Position numbers and translations under genes: made by a program. This document shows, in pieces, positions 4,744 to 8,927 of a DNA stretch of 8,927 nucleotides. Source of the DNA: JBQTHP01 sp052389755. Lineage in GTDB: Bacteria; Pseudomonadota; Gammaproteobacteria; Steroidobacterales; Steroidobacteraceae. The DNA is taken from NCBI GenBank assembly GCA_052389755.1, contig JBQTHP010000221.1:1-8927 (forward strand), read 5' to 3'. Every line of letters starts with the position of its first letter. The stretch's first letter is position 1. The notes beneath the pieces were generated by a model. It did not search any database, was not told where the DNA came from, and worked only from the letters and a program-made list of their open reading frames with translations.

Positions 4744-6186
4744 TCAGTCGTCATCGTGTGAATGCTCGTCCTCGTCATCCGGCACTGGAGCAAACCGCAG
4801 GATCACACCGCCGGTGCCGAAGGGAACACCGGAGACATTGCCGAGAACGTAGATCTCGCCATCTGCATCCTCGCCGAAACCCAGCACGGCGAGATTCGGC
4901 GCGTTGCTCGGCGTGATGTGGAATTCGCGGATTCTCTGAAGGTCGCGGCCGCGCGAGTCCGCGTTGATATGGAACAGTCGCCCGTAGTTGTGCGGTCCGC
5001 TCGGGAAATTGAACAGCCTCGAGAAGTCGCCGAAAAGCAGGTGCCCGCGCAGAGCGTGGAGATCGTCGCCGCGATACACGGAGCCAAGAATCACGGAGTG
5101 GCCTTCGAGGTGCGTGTCGTATTGCGCGATCGGTTCGATCAGGCCAGGAGGGATCGGCCTGCCGGGCACAGGGTTCCGCGTCGCAACGCCGTTTTCGGCA
5201 ACACCTTTCGGGTTGAAGAACAGCGTGCCTTCCTTGAGGTTCCAGCCATGGTTGCGGCCGGCCACTACACGGTCCACTTCCTCGATGTCATTCTGCCCTA
5301 CGTCCCCGACGTAGAGGTCACCGCGCTTGCGGTCGAAGGAAAAGCGAAACGGATTGCGGAAGCCGAATGCAAAGATTTCCTTCAGAGCGCCCGGCTTCCT
5401 TACGAACGGGTTGTTCGTGGGGATCCCGTACTCGCCGTTGGCGGAGTTCCGGCGATCGACGTCGATGCGCAGTATTTTTCCGAGCGGGACGCCGAGGTCC
5501 TGTGCGTTCCCGTTGGGACCGTGCCCGGGCCCTTGATCGTCCGCATTTCCGCCGTCTCCGGTGGAGAAGTAGAGCATCCGGTCCGGGCCGAAGCCGAGAT
5601 CCCCTCCATTGTGATTGAACTGCGGCCAGTCGATCCGGATGAGCTCGCGGCGCATGCCGACGCTGCCGTCGGAGAGCACTCGCCACTCGGATACTACGTT
5701 CTGATGATCAGGGGCGACGCCCGCCGGCAATGTGCTCGCAAACGTGGGAGTGCCCGCGACCGGCTCGGACGTATACGTGTACAGCAACCCGTTGCGCGTG
5801 AAATCCGGGTGGAAAGCGAGACCCAGAAAGCCTCTCTCGTCGAAGGTGTTGGGCCCGAGAAAACCGAGCGGCACCAGCCGACCTGCCACATCGAAAAAGA
5901 CGGTCTTGGTCCTGGCCGCGACGTTCACCTTCCAGGCGATGCCGACCTGATCCACGACATACAGATGCTCACGATCGCCGGGCGCCACCACGCCTTTGTT
6001 GGGCGCGATCAGTCCTGTTGCCACCGTCGTCAGCGTAATCAGCGGGCCGAACCGGGTAATCGGCGCGAACTGCGTGGCATCGAACGGCGCGAACACGGGA
6101 TGCGCGTTGACGCCGGATGGGAGCATCAACCCGCTGCTCAGCGTGCATACGATTACCGCAAGTATCGACCGGTGATTGCGTCGCAT
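4744..6186 (-). CDS. Exported PQQ-dependent sugar dehydrogenase (glucose/sorbosone dehydrogenase family)
   Basis: This 480-residue protein has a signal peptide (MRRNH, hydrophobic run, SGVNA ending near residue 28). The six-bladed propeller family marks follow in order: DERGFLGLAFHPDF (116-129), FNHNGGDLGFGPDRMLYFSTGDGG (190-213) with His192 at the expected catalytic-base position, GKILRIDVDRRN (236-247), FAFGFRNPFRFSFD (272-285) with the RNP arginine, GDVGQNDIEEVD (294-305) and EGHSVILGSVYRG (361-373). The family oxidises sugars using PQQ bound in the propeller centre and passes electrons to quinone or cytochrome; the substrate cannot be named. The C-terminus is an unusual DDEDEHSHDDD tail. 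The ATG lies 9 bases after the CHRD gene stop with only a weak Shine-Dalgarno, so translation is probably coupled. No pqq biosynthesis gene is present in the window. Confidence 0.93.
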   Translation of the reverse strand: MRRNHRSILAVIVCTLSSGLMLPSGVNAHPVFAPFDATQFAPITRFGPLITLTTVATGLIAPNKGVVAPGDREHLYVVDQVGIAWKVNVAARTKTVFFDVAGRLVPLGFLGPNTFDERGFLGLAFHPDFTRNGLLYTYTSEPVAGTPTFASTLPAGVAPDHQNVVSEWRVLSDGSVGMRRELIRIDWPQFNHNGGDLGFGPDRMLYFSTGDGGNADDQGPGHGPNGNAQDLGVPLGKILRIDVDRRNSANGEYGIPTNNPFVRKPGALKEIFAFGFRNPFRFSFDRKRGDLYVGDVGQNDIEEVDRVVAGRNHGWNLKEGTLFFNPKGVAENGVATRNPVPGRPIPPGLIEPIAQYDTHLEGHSVILGSVYRGDDLHALRGHLLFGDFSRLFNFPSGPHNYGRLFHINADSRGRDLQRIREFHITPSNAPNLAVLGFGEDADGEIYVLGNVSGVPFGTGGVILRFAPVPDDEDEHSHDDD

Positions 6187-6195
6187 CGGAGTCGC

Positions 6196-6789
6196 TCAGT
6201 CGTCATCCCCGTGATGGTTGTCACGGCCGCGCTGCAGCTGACCGCGAATCTCGCCACCCGGAAATTTCGTGGTATGCACGTTGGCGTACGTGATGCGGTC
6301 GCGGATGGCCTTCACGAGCTCGGCGAACTCGTTCGTGGTCGCCGACGTCGGCGCGATGCCCTGACCGTTCGGGCCGATGATGTTCGCTGGCGTAATCACG
6401 CCTTCTACCGTGGCAGGTGAGGCGGGACACGTGGGGGGCTGGGGCACGGTGGCCGGCGGCAAGAAACCTGTAGTGCCGCAGAGGAACACGCTGATTCCAC
6501 CGTTGACGCTTCGCTGGCCGATATGAATGTGCGCCTGCTGCACCGCGGCTTCGAGGTCCTCGTAGCTCAGCTCGTACGTAATCGTTTGATTCGATTCGTC
6601 GACCACCGCGTGAAATCGGCCGGAGGCTACCGACGACAGTGCCGGAACCTCGTTGGTCGGCTTGAGCCGTGCCGAAAAACTTCTGTCGCGCCCGCCATCT
6701 CTATCGTGCCCGCCATCGCCCGCGTGCACTCCGCTGGCAGCAAGCCCGAAGGCGGTGACGATTGCGAGTCGGTTCCACTGGCGATTCAT
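6196..6789 (-). CDS. Secreted CHRD-domain protein
   Basis: This 197-residue protein has a signal peptide (MNRQWNRLAIVTAFGLAASGVHA, cleavage near residue 23). A short His/Asp/Gly-rich stretch (GDGGHDRDGGRDR) follows, and then one CHRD domain: SFSARLKPTNEVPAL, GRFHAVVDESNQTITYEL, AVQQAHIHIGQ, and the closing ITYANVHTTKFPGGEIRGQL. CHRD domains were defined in chordin; bacterial versions are extracytoplasmic beta-domains of unknown ligand. The middle holds a Pro-rich insert (FLPPATVPQPPTCPASP). The tail is GRDNHHGDDD. The ATG at 6789 follows GGAG by eight bases; an earlier in-frame start would add 20 residues without signal-peptide character. It is the first gene of an operon with the PQQ-type dehydrogenase, which suggests a joint role outside the cytoplasm. 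Confidence 0.9.
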   Translation of the reverse strand: MNRQWNRLAIVTAFGLAASGVHAGDGGHDRDGGRDRSFSARLKPTNEVPALSSVASGRFHAVVDESNQTITYELSYEDLEAAVQQAHIHIGQRSVNGGISVFLCGTTGFLPPATVPQPPTCPASPATVEGVITPANIIGPNGQGIAPTSATTNEFAELVKAIRDRITYANVHTTKFPGGEIRGQLQRGRDNHHGDDD

Positions 6790-6812
6790 GGGGATATCTC
6801 CGCGGTTGGTTT

Positions 6813-6841
6813 TTGGGCACGGATCGACGTAGGCGTAAGTT
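6813..6841 (+). promoter_or_regulatory. Possible promoter of the alpha/beta hydrolase gene
   Basis: TTGGGC (6813-6818) and TAAGTT (6836-6841) are 17 bases apart and lie 33 bases upstream of the ATG at 6875, in the region divergent from the CHRD operon. The boxes match consensus only partly. Confidence 0.35.
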
Positions 6842-6874
6842 CCCCACACGCGCGGTTTGGTTCATTCTTGCCGA

Positions 6875-7546
6875 ATGCTGCCGCGCAGTGCGGTAACCGT
6901 CGATGACGCACACCGCGTCTCTGCGCTGTGGCAACTGCCAGCGAGTGCCCACGCTTGCTACGTACTCGCGCCTGGCGCCGGCGCCGGCATGGAGCACCCG
7001 TTCATGGCGAGCGTCGCGACCGACCTCGGCGAACGCGGTATCGGTACCCTGCGTTATCAGTTTCCATACATGGAACAACGCGGCAGGCGGCCGGATCCGC
7101 CCGCGCTTTGTCATGCTACGGTTCGAGCAGCCATCTGCGAGGCGGCACGTCTTGCACCCACGCTTCCACTCATTGCCGGAGGCAAATCGTTCGGCGGTCG
7201 GATGACGTCGCAGGCGCAAGCGGCATCCCCGCTCGCCGGCGTGAGCGGGATCGCGTTCCTGGGATTTCCCCTGCATCCGCCCGGGCAGCCATCGGACGCA
7301 CGCGGCAAGCACCTTTTTGACGTGCAGATTCCGATGCTGTTTCTGCAAGGCAGCCGCGATGAGCTCGCAGACCTGAAGTTGCTGGAGCCGCTCATCGAGC
7401 GACTCGGCGAGCGCGCCACGTTGAAACTTCTCCGGGATGCCGACCATTCCTTTCATGTGCCGGCGCGCACTGGACGGAACGATCGGGACGTCAGGAGCGA
7501 AGCCCTGGACGCATTTGCCGCCTGGATCGACGCGGTAATTCGATGA
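6875..7546 (+). CDS. Alpha/beta hydrolase (KANL3/Tex30-like, COG3571)
   Basis: This 223-residue cytoplasmic hydrolase has YVLAPGAGAGMEHPFM (29-44, oxyanion loop), TLRYQFPYME (58-67), the nucleophile elbow AGGKSFGGRMTS (101-112) with Ser105, IPMLFLQGSRDELAD (152-166) with Asp162, and DADHSFHVP (188-196) with His191, so the Ser-Asp-His triad is complete. GKSFGG and the FPLHPPG segment are characteristic of the bacterial relatives of KANL3/Tex30, sometimes called dienelactone-hydrolase-like; no substrate is established. I chose ATG 6875 because the earlier TTG (6857) adds six residues without support; neither has a clear Shine-Dalgarno sequence. Its TGA (7544-7546) directly abuts the stop of the convergent gene. 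Confidence 0.9.
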   Translation: MLPRSAVTVDDAHRVSALWQLPASAHACYVLAPGAGAGMEHPFMASVATDLGERGIGTLRYQFPYMEQRGRRPDPPALCHATVRAAICEAARLAPTLPLIAGGKSFGGRMTSQAQAASPLAGVSGIAFLGFPLHPPGQPSDARGKHLFDVQIPMLFLQGSRDELADLKLLEPLIERLGERATLKLLRDADHSFHVPARTGRNDRDVRSEALDAFAAWIDAVIR

Positions 7547-8335
7547 TCAGTTGGGGCAGCTGTCGGGCTGACCGCAAGTGCCCGAGGTGCTCCTCGAGCC
7601 CAAGTGAGTGCCATCGGCGGAAAGATGCCCTGTTACGCTCCAGTGGCACCTCGTCCCGCTGGCGCCACAGCAGCGACTGAACGAGACCTTGTCGCTCACG
7701 CTGTCGCCCCCTTTGACGGCGGTCATTTCGGTGGTGCCGTACGCTTTCCCGGATCCGGAAAAGTGAAATCTCAGGCCGCTCGACGGGGCCGGGCAATCGA
7801 ATTGCGCGGTGAATTTCGGCGTCTCGCCGCCGTCGCAATCACCGCCCGGGGAGCCAGAAACGTTGCTGATGCGCGGTCCACGAATGCCGACAGGATTGGT
7901 TTCGGCCACCTCGTTCGCGAGCCTCGCCGCGACTTTGAAATTAGCGTACTGGGCTGTAAGAGGAACCGTCGTAACCTCGAAGCGACCCGCCTGCTCGCCC
8001 GGTGGAATGCGCACGACGTCGGGAACGCGAGCGATGTCAGGCCGGCTGCTCTGCAGCGTGACGATGACATCGCCGCTGCCCGAGGCGACGGCCGGAGGCT
8101 GCGGTACGAGCTGCTTCAGCACCACGGCGCCCACGAACGTCGCGCCGCCGCAGGGCCTGGACGGCGGCTCGTGAACGACGATGCCTTCGAGCCGCCGTGG
8201 GGGCTGCTGCACGGGCTGAGTGGTCACCTGGGGCGCGCGCGGTGGCTGATCGTTCGCGCGGGGCGACTGCGCGGACACGGTTGACCCGAGCATGGCGGTC
8301 GCGATTATCGGCGTGAAAGCGAACGCTGATTGCAT
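7547..8335 (-). CDS. Secreted Cys-rich protein with Ig-like domain, unrecognised
   Basis: I do not recognise a named family. The 262-residue product has a signal peptide (MQSAFAFTPIIATAMLGSTVSA, cleavage near 22), then a Pro/Gln-rich linker (residues 23-48). A segment at about 70-152 has the look of a bacterial Ig-like strand sandwich: GDVIVTLQSSRPDIARVPDVVRI, PPGEQAGRFEVTTVP, NFKVAARLANEVAETNPVGI. The C-terminal part (155-262) is rich in Gly, Ser and Cys. The mature protein has eight cysteines (62, 167, 181, 222, 223, 230, 254, 260), an even number that fits disulfides in an oxidising compartment. The ATG has GAGGAG six bases upstream. The upstream gene ends 10 bases before it, so the two form an operon; both are probably exported. 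Confidence 0.8.
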   Translation of the reverse strand: MQSAFAFTPIIATAMLGSTVSAQSPRANDQPPRAPQVTTQPVQQPPRRLEGIVVHEPPSRPCGGATFVGAVVLKQLVPQPPAVASGSGDVIVTLQSSRPDIARVPDVVRIPPGEQAGRFEVTTVPLTAQYANFKVAARLANEVAETNPVGIRGPRISNVSGSPGGDCDGGETPKFTAQFDCPAPSSGLRFHFSGSGKAYGTTEMTAVKGGDSVSDKVSFSRCCGASGTRCHWSVTGHLSADGTHLGSRSTSGTCGQPDSCPN

Positions 8336-8345
8336 GACTTGCTCC

Positions 8346-8927
8346 TCAGCGGCCCGGCTTGCGGCTGCCGCAGACGCTCGTCGAAGCTCGCGCGAGCCCG
8401 CTGCCGAGCCCGGAATTGAAGAAATTCACGAGCGTGCTGTTGAGCCCATCGATCACCGCGTCCTTTGCGAGGCGCTCGAGGTCGTTCTGGATGCCGACGT
8501 GGTTGATATCGCCGACATCCACGCGCGTCTCACCCGGCAGCCAGTTGAGCGACACCTTGCAGGCGCCGTCCTCGAACCTGATCGTCGGCCGCGCCTTGTA
8601 CGTCACCTTCGCATCGCGGATGCGCACGCCGTAACCGCTGGCGATGTCCGCGCACGGCCCGAGCTGGAAGCGCATCGTCATGGCGTCCGCATCGATCTTC
8701 GCGATGCGGTGAGTGACCGTGAGGCCCTGCGTCGTGAGCACGTAAGTCGGCGCGCCCGCGGCGAAGCGGAAGCCGCTCGTCGCCTTGAAGCGCACGCACG
8801 AGACGCGCACTTTGTTCCCGGTGATCGGCTCACGCACGTACACGTCGTTCTCGTACGTCTTGTTGAGGAACGTGAAGTTGATGTCGGGCTGCAGGCTGCT
8901 GACGGCTTGCTGCACGATCGACTGCCC
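8346..8927 (-). CDS. Unrecognised protein, 5' end outside window
   Basis: The frame is open to the right edge and ends in TGA at 8346, giving 193 residues of a longer protein; its start and any signal peptide lie beyond the window. I do not recognise the family. The visible part is mostly alternating hydrophobic and polar residues suggesting beta-structure (TYVLTTQGLTVTHRIAKID, MTMRFQLGPC, GYGVRIRDAKVTYKARPTIRF, CKVSLNWLPGETRVDV). A predicted amphipathic helix follows (IQNDLERLAKDAVIDGLNSTLVNFF) and then a Ser/Gly/Arg tail. Four cysteines occur. Its stop codon overlaps the Shine-Dalgarno region of the next gene, so the two are probably co-translated. A lipid-binding or adhesive exported protein is possible but unsupported. 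Confidence 0.75.
   Translation of the reverse strand, partial: GQSIVQQAVSSLQPDINFTFLNKTYENDVYVREPITGNKVRVSCVRFKATSGFRFAAGAPTYVLTTQGLTVTHRIAKIDADAMTMRFQLGPCADIASGYGVRIRDAKVTYKARPTIRFEDGACKVSLNWLPGETRVDVGDINHVGIQNDLERLAKDAVIDGLNSTLVNFFNSGLGSGLARASTSVCGSRKPGR

Noticed and set aside
4762..6420. 552-codon plus-strand open frame, the longest in the window
   Set aside because: It is antisense to the PQQ-type dehydrogenase and CHRD genes, whose motifs, signal peptides and spacing are clear; long antisense frames are common at high GC.

Overview
The window is high-GC and gene-dense, with short intergenic gaps. It looks like chromosomal DNA of a soil or environmental proteobacterium. That assignment rests on family content (exported PQQ-type sugar dehydrogenase, CHRD protein, DUF1428, host-attachment family, KANL3/Tex30-type hydrolase, Phd/ParE module), not on any phylogenetic marker, so it is tentative. 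I see no rRNA, tRNA, CRISPR array or intact mobile element.

Left part (1-983): the 5' portion of an exported NAD(P)-binding reductase of the F420-reductase type runs off the left edge on the minus strand. About 230 bases of non-coding DNA follow, ending in a good sigma70-like promoter for a toxin-antitoxin operon.

Accessory and decay zone (984-4301): an intact Phd/YefM antitoxin and ParE/RelE toxin pair (984-1549) is followed by a run of gene relics. These are a scrap of a LuxR-type helix-turn-helix (minus), directly abutting the last ~56 codons of an AmrS-type radical SAM enzyme (plus); an intact class I methyltransferase (minus); and a VapC PIN toxin lacking its N-terminal third (plus). 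Then come an intact class I glutamine amidotransferase (minus) and a host-attachment family gene that stops early (plus). Three truncated ends next to a toxin-antitoxin module point to repeated insertion and deletion.

Central export cluster (4296-6789, all minus): a CHRD-domain protein and a PQQ-dependent glucose/sorbosone dehydrogenase form a tight two-gene operon, with a DUF1428 gene 85 bases downstream. The first two have signal peptides and both end in His/Asp-rich tails. They probably work in the periplasm or outside the cell, and the pair is the most interesting functional unit here.

Right part (6857-8927): an alpha/beta hydrolase (plus) diverges from the CHRD operon and ends stop-to-stop against a secreted Cys-rich protein (minus). 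The latter sits 10 bases behind an unrecognised gene that runs off the right edge. I found no clearly new defence or mobile system. The best leads are the CHRD-dehydrogenase pair, the leaderless-looking toxin-antitoxin promoter and the relic junctions.
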